Under the pieces are notes generated by a model. The model ran no database searches. It was not told where the DNA came from and worked only from the letters and a program-made list of their open reading frames with translations. 11,571 nucleotides of DNA. It comes from Alphaproteobacteria bacterium. GTDB taxonomy: Bacteria; Pseudomonadota; Alphaproteobacteria; Puniceispirillales; Puniceispirillaceae. The number at the start of each line of letters is the position of its first letter. Positions within the stretch are counted from its first letter, which is position 1. The stretch spans positions 1 through 11,571 of the forward strand of contig JAKMFG010000148.1 of assembly GCA_022425565.1 (NCBI GenBank). Direction: 5' to 3'. Positions 1-7,017 of this stretch are shown here, piece after piece. Position numbers and translations under genes: made by a program.

Positions 1-270
1 GGCCTTGACTGTATCTCCCAGCAACAGGAACGGCTGTTCGAGAGCGGCAGGCATTTTGCCACGGATTTTCGGGACATCCCCTTCCACACGATGTTCGAAG
101 GCCTTGGCGGGCATGGCGAGCTGGTAACGCGGCGCGAGGATATCATCCCGGCAATGAAACGTGCCTTCGCCAGCGGCAAGACCGCCTGTGTGAACGTCAA
201 GGCGAAGGGCGTAATCAGCCCGATCGTGCTGGCCACGACATCCAAGCGCGACAAAGCATCGATTGAATGA
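1..270 (+). CDS. Thiamine-diphosphate-dependent enzyme, C-terminal fragment (acetolactate-synthase-like)
   Basis: Reading frame 1 is open from the first base to a TGA at 268-270, giving the last 89 residues of a protein whose start lies outside the window. The pattern is that of the C-terminal pyrophosphate-binding domain of the acetolactate synthase / benzoylformate decarboxylase superfamily: an F-x-x-M-F-E-G-L-G-G-H-G-E-L-V segment, then E-D-I-I-P-A-M-K-R-A-F-A-S-G-K and a closing V-N-V strand followed by S-P. These enzymes use ThDP to cleave or join 2-keto acid carbons. The fragment lacks the N-terminal ThDP-activating glutamate and the GDG motif, so the reaction cannot be named. The next gene starts one base after the stop, so the two are probably co-transcribed and translationally coupled. 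Confidence 0.8.
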   Translation, partial: GLDCISQQQERLFESGRHFATDFRDIPFHTMFEGLGGHGELVTRREDIIPAMKRAFASGKTACVNVKAKGVISPIVLATTSKRDKASIE

Positions 271-271
271 C

Positions 272-619
272 ATGGCACGCCTCTCCTCGCATTTTCTGAA
301 TGGAATCGACGGCACCCACGCCGGCGACGTAGGGGTATCCCTGTGGCGGATCGGCAAGGATCACGGCCGCGAACTGGTCTTTAAATCGCAAAGTGAGGCC
401 GATGGCAGGTTCGCAGAGGAGGTCGCCGGAGACGCCGACGCGCAATACGAGATGGTGGTGGATAGCGGCGCCTATTTCCGCAAGCGCGCTCAACAGCTGG
501 ACGGCCGGCGGATTTGTGACGAGATCGTGATCCGGTTCCGCATGCCTGACCCCGCGCGGCGCTATCACTTTCCCATCATCATGTCGCCAAACAGCTATTC
601 CTGCTGGTGGTCCAGCTAG
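272..619 (+). CDS. 5-hydroxyisourate hydrolase-like (transthyretin-related) protein
   Basis: This is a 115-residue protein of the usual length for the transthyretin-like hydroxyisourate hydrolase family, which opens 5-hydroxyisourate to OHCU in urate breakdown. The N-terminal L-S-S-H-F-L-N matches the family's L-[ST]-T-H-V-L-D and carries the first catalytic His (H7). E-A-D-G-R supplies the conserved Arg (R46). Y-M-type core residues follow in Y-E-M-V-V-D-S-G-A-Y-F, and A-R-R-Y-H-F-P-I-I-M-S-P supplies the second His (H99). The C-terminal signature, normally Y-R-G-S, reads W-W-S-S, so the pocket differs and the natural substrate may too. I chose the ATG at 272 because the protein then begins like its family; a TTG at 263 would add three residues. 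It lies one base after the ThDP enzyme and 34 bases before the demethylase gene. Confidence 0.85.
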   Translation: MARLSSHFLNGIDGTHAGDVGVSLWRIGKDHGRELVFKSQSEADGRFAEEVAGDADAQYEMVVDSGAYFRKRAQQLDGRRICDEIVIRFRMPDPARRYHFPIIMSPNSYSCWWSS

Positions 620-653
620 GCAACGGGTACATCGCAGGCGAGGAGCAAGCGAC

Positions 654-1769
654 ATGGCACAGACAGGTTTGAATATGTCCCGCCGGATCCGGCGCACCCC
701 GTATACGGGCCGCGCCGAGACGCATGGCATTCGCGACTACAGCGTGGTCAACCACATGCTTCTTCCAAAGGCCTATGCGGCGAGCGTCGAGGAGGATTAC
801 TGGCACCTGCGCGAACATGTGCAGGTCTGGGATGTGGGCTGCCAGCGGCAGGTGCAGGTCACCGGCCCGGATGCCGCCGAGCTTGTGCAGTTGATGACGC
901 CGCGCGACCTGCGCCGGATTCCCGACGGACAGGGGCTTTACATCCCGCTGATTGACGAACATGCCGGCATGATCAACGACCCCGTCCTGCTGAAGCTGGA
1001 GGACGACAAATTCTGGCTGTCGATTGCGGATTCCGATGTATTGCTGTTTGCCAAGGGAATCGCATTCGGGAGGGGGCTTGACGTCTTGGTCGAGGAACCC
1101 GACGTGTTCCCGCTAGCCGTGCAGGGACCGAAAGCGGAAACCTTGATGACAGAGTTGTTCGGAGATGAGATCGCGGCGCTTCCCTATTTCGGCTTTGGCA
1201 CATTCGACATGCTGGGTACGTGCCAGGTGATCGCCCGTTCCGGCTACAGCAAGCAGGGCGGCTTTGAGATCTACCTCGAGGGCGGGCACCTTGGCGGCGC
1301 GCTCTGGGACCTAGTGTGGGAGGCAGGCCGCGCGCTGGATATCCGCCCCGGATGCCCGAACCTGATCGAACGGATCGAAGGCGGGCTGATGTCCTATGGC
1401 AACGAGTTTACCCGGGCGAACAACCCGCTTGAGTGCGGCTTCAAACGCTACTGCAATCTTGAGGACGGCATCGACTATATCGGCCGTGAAGCGCTCCTCA
1501 AGATCGCGGAAGACGGGCCGGAGAGGCATATCATGGGCGTGACATTTAGCGGCGAAGCCCTTTCCGGCGTGGCGGTCCCGCTCGCCGTGATGGCCGAAGA
1601 CGGCACCGTTATCGGTGAGGTCACCTCGGGCATATGGTCGCCGCGGCTTGGATGCAATGTCGGCATGAGCATGATCGCCCGCGGCCACTGGGATGCCGGC
1701 ACCCGCATCACCATCAGGGATTCGGATGGCAAATTGCGTGATGGCACCGTGTCATCGCTGCCGTTCTGA
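654..1769 (+). CDS. DmdA/GcvT-family tetrahydrofolate-dependent demethylase
   Basis: The 371-residue protein has the GcvT aminomethyltransferase fold along its whole length. From memory of the family it resembles DMSP demethylase (DmdA) more than glycine-cleavage T-protein: R-R-I-R-R-T-P near the start, Y-S-V-V-N-H-M-L-L-P (29-38), H-L-R-E-H-V-Q-V-W-D-V (51-61), G-M-I-N-D-P-V (105-111, with N-D-P where T-protein usually has D-D), A-R-S-G-Y-S-K-Q-G-G-F-E-I-Y (194-207) and G-C-P-N-L-I-E-R-I-E-G-G-L (233-245). A GcvT C-terminal barrel spans about 290-371. Such enzymes move a methyl group from a substrate to THF in the cytoplasm. DMSP is only one option; neighbours suggest an N-methyl substrate is equally possible. 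The start is supported by AGGAG at 641-645, eight bases before the ATG. A later in-frame ATG at 675 is less likely. Confidence 0.85.
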   Translation: MAQTGLNMSRRIRRTPYTGRAETHGIRDYSVVNHMLLPKAYAASVEEDYWHLREHVQVWDVGCQRQVQVTGPDAAELVQLMTPRDLRRIPDGQGLYIPLIDEHAGMINDPVLLKLEDDKFWLSIADSDVLLFAKGIAFGRGLDVLVEEPDVFPLAVQGPKAETLMTELFGDEIAALPYFGFGTFDMLGTCQVIARSGYSKQGGFEIYLEGGHLGGALWDLVWEAGRALDIRPGCPNLIERIEGGLMSYGNEFTRANNPLECGFKRYCNLEDGIDYIGREALLKIAEDGPERHIMGVTFSGEALSGVAVPLAVMAEDGTVIGEVTSGIWSPRLGCNVGMSMIARGHWDAGTRITIRDSDGKLRDGTVSSLPF

Positions 1770-1848
1770 GCCGGGACCAAATTGACCCAAAGTGGTCATG
1801 ACAGGACCATCAAATTACACACATGGTGCTGACAGAAAGCCAAACTCG

Positions 1849-2676
1849 TCAGCCAAGGGCCTGTGACGCTAGCGCAAAGACCGAAACCGGCCCTGCCGGC
1901 CCGGATATGACGGTGCCGGCCTGCATGACGATTCCCCCGGCGGTATCCGCTGACAGGCCGCTTTGCTCCAGCCAGGCGCCAAGACCGGTATCGCTTCGCG
2001 TGTCGACGCGCAGACATGCACCGGAATGCTCGGACATGATGAACGAGATCAGGTCCTGTGCCTCGTCAGCTGATGCCGCCACCACCGGGCCGATGACCCG
2101 TCCAAGGCCGAAATCGCGAACAAACGCATGACCGGCAATACCGCCAGAACGTCGTAGAACAGCCAGGCGCGCCTCATTTGACAGAGCGCTATACATGGAC
2201 GCGCGGTCCATCCCGCACGCCGCCCTGTCCAGCCTGATAATCGCTGCAAGATCTGCCGTGCTTCCCCAGCATGCGTCACCACTTGGACGCACATCCGCGA
2301 CAAGTCCCTGATACCGAATAATCTTTCCAGTCCGGCGAAAGCCGAAAGCCTCATAGAGCGGCAGGCCGGCATCAGTGGCGACAAGGTGCCAGCTTGCGGG
2401 ATCTGCGGCCGCCATCACCCGTTCCATCATTGCACGCGCAACGCCCATTCCACGCAGCGGAGCATCGACGATCACCATATTGACCATGGCGGCATTCCCG
2501 AACGGCGTGGCAAGGGCGGTGGCCACCACCTCGCCTTCCTGCAACGCCACAAAGCCATGGCTGATGCCCAGAACAAGACGCCAGTCTTCCTTGCGGTGGG
2601 GCCAGCCGACATCGGCGGACAGGCGCACGGCGCCCGCCAGATGCGCAGGCTGCATGGCAGCAAAGGTCAATGTCAT
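1849..2676 (-). CDS. Two-domain GNAT-family N-acetyltransferase
   Basis: This 275-residue protein has an N-terminal GNAT domain. The acetyl-CoA motif A reads L-R-G-M-G-V-A-R-A-M at about 74-83, preceded by the strand M-V-N-M-V-I-V-D, and the late motif A-G-L-P-L-Y-E-A-F-G-F sits at about 103-113. Residues 140-275 look like the second, non-catalytic GNAT-like domain found in YitH-type proteins (Acetyltransf_18). It should acetylate a small-molecule amine, but the acceptor cannot be read from sequence. It is the last gene of the leftward cluster, 97 bases after the deaminase gene, with GAGGA placed to serve the ATG. Its placement suggests it modifies an amine imported or produced by the same locus, or detoxifies an analogue. 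It converges on the demethylase gene with only 79 bases between stops. Confidence 0.86.
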   Translation of the reverse strand: MTLTFAAMQPAHLAGAVRLSADVGWPHRKEDWRLVLGISHGFVALQEGEVVATALATPFGNAAMVNMVIVDAPLRGMGVARAMMERVMAAADPASWHLVATDAGLPLYEAFGFRRTGKIIRYQGLVADVRPSGDACWGSTADLAAIIRLDRAACGMDRASMYSALSNEARLAVLRRSGGIAGHAFVRDFGLGRVIGPVVAASADEAQDLISFIMSEHSGACLRVDTRSDTGLGAWLEQSGLSADTAGGIVMQAGTVISGPAGPVSVFALASQALG

Positions 2677-2773
2677 CGGCGGTTATTCCTCGTCAGCGGG
2701 CAACCACAAGACCAGCACAACAGACTGAATCCTGCCTCTGGACAGCTCGCGACCAACTGGCCTCGGACCCTGC

Positions 2774-3223
2774 TCAATCTTCCGCAATATCCTCGGCCCA
2801 CAGCTCTGGCTTTTCGCGGATAAATCTCTCCATCAACGCGATGCAGTCCTGGTCATCGGCAATCACCACCTCGACACCATGCTGACGAAGGAATTCTTCA
2901 TTCCCGCCAAATGTGGTGTTCTCACCCACTACGACACGCCGGATGCCAAACTGAACGATAGTGCCACTGCACATCATGCACGGGCTGAGGGTCGTATAGA
3001 GCACTGTGTCACGATATGTTTTCTGACGGCCGGCCTTGCGCAAAGCATCCATTTCGCCATGCGCGATCGGGTCTCCCTGCTGCACGCGCTGGTTATGGCC
3101 GCGCGATACTTCTTCGCCGCCGCGCGCCAGCACCGAGCCGATGGGGCATCCCCCCTCTTCAAAGCCCAGCTTCGCTTCCTCGTAGGCGATCCTCAGCATT
3201 TGCAGATCGGTTTCCGTTAACAT
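2774..3223 (-). CDS. Cytosine deaminase, yeast (Fcy1) type
   Basis: This 149-residue protein belongs to the zinc-dependent CDA/tRNA-deaminase fold and closely resembles yeast cytosine deaminase rather than the larger E. coli CodA amidohydrolase. Visible features are G-H-N-Q-R (42-46), zinc His and catalytic Glu in H-G-E-M-D (H55, E57), and zinc cysteines in S-P-C-M-M-C (C82, C85). From memory of yeast FCY1, three pocket residues also align: F105 with F114, W142 with W152 and D145 in the tail A-E-D-I-A-E with D155. This argues for cytosine or a close pyrimidine such as 5-methylcytosine rather than guanine or a tRNA base. The reaction would be hydrolytic deamination to uracil plus ammonia in the cytoplasm. 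AGGAG precedes the ATG. It lies 26 bases after the CE4-type hydrolase gene. Confidence 0.92.
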   Translation of the reverse strand: MLTETDLQMLRIAYEEAKLGFEEGGCPIGSVLARGGEEVSRGHNQRVQQGDPIAHGEMDALRKAGRQKTYRDTVLYTTLSPCMMCSGTIVQFGIRRVVVGENTTFGGNEEFLRQHGVEVVIADDQDCIALMERFIREKPELWAEDIAED

Positions 3224-3249
3224 GACTTTCTCCTGCTCCGGTCTCTGGT

Positions 3250-4131
3250 TCAGCCACCCTGCGGACCGCTGTAATATGGCAGCTTTTCTACCCGTGGGCT
3301 GTATTCCGCACGAGTAACAAGCCCATCAAGATGGTCCGCAATCTGGTCCAACCGCGCAAACCAAACATCCTTGGTCCGGAGCGTTTCTTCCAGCCAGTTT
3401 TCAACCTGGCGCCATCTGGCAAGCCTGCCAGTCAGGAAGGGGTGGACAATCAGCATGAAAAACCCACCAGCCTCGTAGGCGGCTTCGAATTCTTCCCAAA
3501 AGGCATTAAGGCCTGTGGACGGCGCCTTTACCGGCATCATGTACCCTATCTCGGCGTAATGCGCGAAGGGTGGCCAGTCATCTGTGCCCCAATGCACCGG
3601 CATTTCCCAGAACCCGCCCTTCGCAGTCTCGACACGATAGGGAATATCATCTGCCATCATCGAGGACTCATATCGGAACCCGTGTTCAACCAGCAGATCA
3701 ACAACCTCCTGGTTGATATTGTAGACCGGTGCCCGGTACCCCGCTGGCGTACCACCGCAATATTTTTGATAGGCGGCGAGCGCACGCTCGAACCAGTAGC
3801 GCTGGTCAGGCGCATCTATCGGATCTTCATGCAGATATCCGTGATGACCAATTTCGTGACCACCTTCAAGGATTGCCTCGACAGCTTTCGGATATGTTTC
3901 AACGCACCAGCCCGGCAGAAAAAAGGATTGCTGGATGCCAAGCCGCCGATAAGTTTCGAGGATCCGCGGAATGGCGACATTCGGGCCATAGCGACCCATG
4001 CTGATCGGATAGAGCCGGTCATACGCGTCATCGGGCTTTGCGATATGGATCAGACTGTCTGCATCCATATCAAAGGAAATGACGCAGGCGCACCGAGCGC
4101 CGTTCGGCCATGGGATCGGGTTCTGTATCAT
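3250..4131 (-). CDS. Polysaccharide-deacetylase-fold amidohydrolase (PuuE allantoinase / cyclic imidase type)
   Basis: From the chosen ATG the protein has 293 residues and no signal peptide or membrane segment, so it is cytoplasmic, unlike secreted deacetylases. It has the NodB-homology pattern: F-D-M-D-A-D (20-25, metal and catalytic Asp), G-H-E-I-G-H-H-G-Y-L-H-E-D-P (91-104, metal His pair H97/H101), G-Y-R-A-P-V-Y (131-137), W-E-M-P-V-H-W (175-181) and L-I-V-H-P-F-L-T-G-R (227-236). This subgroup includes metal-independent allantoinase PuuE, Pseudomonas cyclic imidase (also about 293 residues) and Helicobacter PgdA. Given the neighbouring cytosine deaminase, hydrolysis of a cyclic amide or imide is the likeliest role; this is inference. 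A 26-residue extension to 4209 is possible, but it would overlap the ATPase gene, does not look conserved, and GAGG precedes the chosen ATG. Confidence 0.87.
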   Translation of the reverse strand: MIQNPIPWPNGARCACVISFDMDADSLIHIAKPDDAYDRLYPISMGRYGPNVAIPRILETYRRLGIQQSFFLPGWCVETYPKAVEAILEGGHEIGHHGYLHEDPIDAPDQRYWFERALAAYQKYCGGTPAGYRAPVYNINQEVVDLLVEHGFRYESSMMADDIPYRVETAKGGFWEMPVHWGTDDWPPFAHYAEIGYMMPVKAPSTGLNAFWEEFEAAYEAGGFFMLIVHPFLTGRLARWRQVENWLEETLRTKDVWFARLDQIADHLDGLVTRAEYSPRVEKLPYYSGPQGG

Positions 4132-4169
4132 CCTTGCCTCACTGACACTCTTGATGTTCTCGCTGGTTG

Positions 4170-5258
4170 TTAATCCACACCAATATAGTGGCCATGCTCG
4201 TCTGCCCAATTGAGATAGATTGTGGTCGCAGACTTCAAATCCATTTTCGACAGTTCACGTTCTTGCAGCTGCACTTTCAGCTCACTGCCGTCCGCTGCCT
4301 CAAGGAACAAAGTCACCACAGAGCCGATAAATTCCTCTGAAATCAGGGTACATGGAATGACACTGCCTGACTTTGGTTGCTTTACCGCGACCTGAGCAAG
4401 GTCAGCAGCAACAACAAAGCGCGCCAGATCTCCCTTGCGGGGCGCATCATGTCGACCCGTCTGAACGGTGAAACTTCCAAGGCTGCCTTCGATCGTCACT
4501 GTCTTGGCCGTGGTCTTGGTAACAGTTCCGGAGATGATGTTATTCCTTCCGACAAATTCAGCCACAAACCGGTTGGCCGGGGCGCGATAGATATCCTTCG
4601 GTGACCCTATCTGCGATATGTGCCCACGCGACATGATGACGACCCGGTCTGCCATGGCAAAGGCTTCAGACTGGGAATGCGTCACATAGACAAACGTAAT
4701 CCCGAGCTCGCGCTGCAACCTTGTCAGGACAGATTGCATGCGGATAACAAGATTGGCGTCCAGCGCCGAAAGGGGCTCATCCAGAAGCAAAATTCGTGGC
4801 TCTATGACCAGTGATCGTGCCAGCGCGACACGCTGTTTCTGTCCTCCTGAAAGACTTGAAATGTCTCTGTCGGCAAACTCCAAAATCTCCATGCGGTCTA
4901 GCCATTCCAGCGCCCGTCTCCGGCACTCGGCAGCTCCAACGCCACGCATCTGCAGGCCGAATTCGACATTTTCACGCGCCGTCAGGAACGGAAACAGCGC
5001 CAGCGACTGCCATACCAGCGGCGTATCGCGTTCATGGGCCGGGACATCATTCATCACCCGGCCGTCCATCAGAATCTCTCCCTCCGAAGGAGCCTCAAGC
5101 CCTGCCAGCATCCGCAGGGTCGTCGTCTTGCCGCATCCGGACGGCCCCATGATGGCGACAAACTCGCCGGCATCGATGGTGAAATTCACATCTTCAACAG
5201 CCACAAAATCGTCAAAACGTTTGACCACCGACCGGAATTCAACAAGGGGAGCCACCAT
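4170..5258 (-). CDS. ABC transporter ATP-binding protein (PotA-like)
   Basis: The 362-residue protein powers an importer of the spermidine/putrescine (PotABCD) class. Walker A is G-P-S-G-C-G-K-T-T (38-46), the Q-loop is at Q84 in W-Q-S-L-A-L-F-P, the signature is L-S-G-G-Q (136-140), Walker B is I-L-L-L-D-E-P (156-162) and the switch His is H194 in V-T-H-S-Q-S-E-A. The residues after about 240 form a TOBE-type regulatory domain, as in PotA and MalK. It would act as a dimer on the inner face of the membrane with the two permeases upstream. The ATG lies four bases after the preceding permease stop, with AAGGA about twelve bases upstream. The amidohydrolase gene follows after 38 bases. Confidence 0.97.
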   Translation of the reverse strand: MVAPLVEFRSVVKRFDDFVAVEDVNFTIDAGEFVAIMGPSGCGKTTTLRMLAGLEAPSEGEILMDGRVMNDVPAHERDTPLVWQSLALFPFLTARENVEFGLQMRGVGAAECRRRALEWLDRMEILEFADRDISSLSGGQKQRVALARSLVIEPRILLLDEPLSALDANLVIRMQSVLTRLQRELGITFVYVTHSQSEAFAMADRVVIMSRGHISQIGSPKDIYRAPANRFVAEFVGRNNIISGTVTKTTAKTVTIEGSLGSFTVQTGRHDAPRKGDLARFVVAADLAQVAVKQPKSGSVIPCTLISEEFIGSVVTLFLEAADGSELKVQLQERELSKMDLKSATTIYLNWADEHGHYIGVD

Positions 5259-5262
5259 GATA

Positions 5263-6057
5263 TCAATTTTCCTTCTTGCGGCGTGTCATCAAAACCACCT
5301 GGGCGATAATCACCAGCGTCATCGAGACGAGAAACACAAAACTTCCTATCGCGTTGACCTGCGGGTCGATATTGCCGGTGACAATTTCAAGAATGATCAC
5401 CGGAATTGTCTTGTTGAGCCCCGAGACAAACCAGGAAATGGCGAATTCATCAAAGGACACCGCCGCGGTCAGGCAGAAAGACGAGATGATCGCCGGCTTG
5501 CAGAAGGGCACGATGACACGACGCATGGCGCTCCACTCATTTGCCCCCAGATTCCAGGCTGCTGCTTCGAGGCTTGGGTCCATCTGGCTTAGCCGGAGAC
5601 GGATAATCGCCATCGCGAATGGCGCGGTGAGAACACTGTGAGCAATGATGATCGACATCACCTGTCCTGAAATGCCCAGCTTGGCAAACCAGGCGAGCAT
5701 GGCCAGTGCCATGATGATCAGCGGAATTGTCGGAGGCAGCAATATTAGCCCGAGATAGATCGGCTTCAGCCGAAAACTGTAGCGATAATCAGTATAGGCG
5801 GTGGCAAAGCCGAGCGCCGTTGCGATGGTTGCCGTTGACAGCGAGACCGTCAGGCTGGTCCGCGCCGCCTCCCACACATCGGGATCATTCCAGACTGTCT
5901 GGTACCATTTCAGCGTAAAATTGCCGAGGGGGATGGTCGGAAACCTGTCCGAATTGAACGAGAAGATCACGCTGAACAATATGGGCGCGAAGATAAACAC
6001 GAAGACCAGCGCCAAATAGCCAAAAAGCAGCCATCGCAGAGTGCGGTTGTCCGTCAT
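5263..6057 (-). CDS. ABC transporter permease (PotC-like)
   Basis: This 264-residue integral membrane protein has about six hydrophobic segments. The first begins at W-L-L-F-G-Y-L-A-L-V-F-V near the N-terminus, and the last is F-V-F-L-V-S-M-T-L-V-I-I followed by a basic tail R-R-K-K. The cytoplasmic coupling loop carries the EAA motif, here D-P-S-L-E-A-A-A-W-N-L-G-A with V-I-V-P downstream, the docking site for the ATPase. The fold is that of PotC/PotI inner-membrane permeases. The ATG at 6057 overlaps the stop of the other permease as ATGA, the usual arrangement for paired subunits. A longer reading from 6153 would add 32 basic and glycine-rich residues from inside the neighbouring gene and was rejected. 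Confidence 0.95.
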   Translation of the reverse strand: MTDNRTLRWLLFGYLALVFVFIFAPILFSVIFSFNSDRFPTIPLGNFTLKWYQTVWNDPDVWEAARTSLTVSLSTATIATALGFATAYTDYRYSFRLKPIYLGLILLPPTIPLIIMALAMLAWFAKLGISGQVMSIIIAHSVLTAPFAMAIIRLRLSQMDPSLEAAAWNLGANEWSAMRRVIVPFCKPAIISSFCLTAAVSFDEFAISWFVSGLNKTIPVIILEIVTGNIDPQVNAIGSFVFLVSMTLVIIAQVVLMTRRKKEN

Positions 6058-6935
6058 CCAACCCTCCGCCTGTAGGCTGCCATGATGCCCGCGAACGCCA
6101 CCACGAACAGCGTCACCATCATGACGACGGCCACCACCGCGGCACGCGGCCATTGCTGGCCCGATTTAACAGTGTCGACAATCAGGATCGGCAATGTCGG
6201 CGGCTTGGATCCCCCGAGGTAATAGGGGCTGACGAAATCACCAAACGAAAGAATGAAACAGAAAACCGCCGCAATGATCAGGCCAGTCCGCGCCATCGGC
6301 AGAATGACGCGATAGATCGTTCTGAAGGGCCGACATCCCAGATTGAAGGCCGCCTCGACCAACGATCTGTCGACATTTGAAAGCGCGAAGGTCTGCAGGA
6401 TGATGACGAGAGGCAGGGTCAGCGTCATATAGCCGACAACCGTACCGAACTTGGTGTTCAGCATGACAAAGGGCCCAAGCCCGAGATAGCTGAGGCCTGC
6501 ATTGATCACCCCGCTCTCCGCGAGGATCACATACCAGGAGAATATCCGTACGAGATAACTGGTAAAGAAAGGAATGATGAGCATGAAAACAGCCCAGCGC
6601 CGGACCGACTCGCTGACCTTGAAAGCAAGCGTGTAAGCGGCAGGGAACGCCACTGTCATGGTCACGATCGTGCCGATGCCTGCAAGGCCCCAGGTCAGAA
6701 AATAGCTGTCCCAGAAATAGTCGCGGCCAAGCATCTTGGCCCAGTTCTTCATCACAAAGTCTTCCTGCATCCGGTAATTGCGGACAATGAAGAAGGACAT
6801 CGCCACCATGAAACACAATGGACCAATGAAGAACAGTGACTGCCACAGGATAATGGGCAGCCTGAAGGTCTGCTTGAAAATCGAAAATGTCTTCACGGCT
6901 GGTGCCGTGGACCTCGAGGGATCGGAATCTGTCAT
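6054..6935 (-). CDS. ABC transporter permease (PotB-like)
   Basis: This 293-residue inner-membrane protein of the PotB/PotH class starts with a soluble stretch of about 30 residues, then a first membrane segment around I-I-L-W-Q-S-L-F-F-I-G-P and about five more. The EAA loop reads D-R-S-L-V-E-A-A-F-N-L-G-C with V-I-L-P downstream. It pairs with the next permease to form the translocation channel. The ATG at 6935 has no obvious Shine-Dalgarno sequence; a TTG at 6962 would add nine residues but has none either. The gene lies 82 bases after the binding-protein gene, and a stable hairpin occupies that gap, so this and later genes may be expressed below the binding protein. Confidence 0.95.
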   Translation of the reverse strand: MTDSDPSRSTAPAVKTFSIFKQTFRLPIILWQSLFFIGPLCFMVAMSFFIVRNYRMQEDFVMKNWAKMLGRDYFWDSYFLTWGLAGIGTIVTMTVAFPAAYTLAFKVSESVRRWAVFMLIIPFFTSYLVRIFSWYVILAESGVINAGLSYLGLGPFVMLNTKFGTVVGYMTLTLPLVIILQTFALSNVDRSLVEAAFNLGCRPFRTIYRVILPMARTGLIIAAVFCFILSFGDFVSPYYLGGSKPPTLPILIVDTVKSGQQWPRAAVVAVVMMVTLFVVAFAGIMAAYRRRVG

Positions 6936-6969
6936 CGCGTTGTCAACCGGCCTGGCGCGCAACGGTCAC

Positions 6970-6999
6970 GGGACGGACGGCGGTAGCCGCCGTCCTCCC
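6970..6999 (-). promoter_or_regulatory. Strong intercistronic hairpin between binding-protein and permease genes
   Basis: The arms 6975-6983 (GGACGGCGG) and 6987-6995 (CCGCCGTCC) pair perfectly over nine bases around a three-base loop. GGGA at 6970-6973 and TCCC at 6996-6999 extend the stem by four pairs across one bulged C (6974). The hairpin sits in the 82-base gap after the solute-binding-protein stop. No T-run follows it on the transcribed strand, so it is unlikely to be a full intrinsic terminator. In other ABC importers (malE-malF of E. coli is the classic case) such a hairpin shields the upstream mRNA from 3' exonucleases and raises binding protein relative to permease. That role here is inference. 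Confidence 0.7.
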
Positions 7000-7017
7000 T
7001 TCTGTTGAAACATCCAC

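Noticed and set aside
215..730. 171-codon open frame on the - strand
   Set aside because: It is antisense to the hydroxyisourate hydrolase-like gene, whose catalytic residues and length fit its family.
1793..1809. TGGTC-N7-GACCA as a bidirectional terminator between the convergent operons
   Set aside because: The stem is only five pairs, there is no T-run on either side, and nearby GGACCA copies give competing pairings. It is placed well but too weak to call.
3331..4173. 280-codon open frame on the + strand
   Set aside because: It lies wholly antisense to the CE4-fold hydrolase, which has all family motifs; the + translation has no recognisable domain.
4738..5592. 284-codon open frame on the + strand
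   Set aside because: It is antisense to the ATPase and the end of the second permease; its Ser/Arg-rich composition is typical of a shadow frame.
6058..6153. 32-residue N-terminal extension of the second permease
   Set aside because: The extension is encoded within the preceding permease gene in another frame and is rich in Gly, Arg and His; the ATGA overlap gives a better start.
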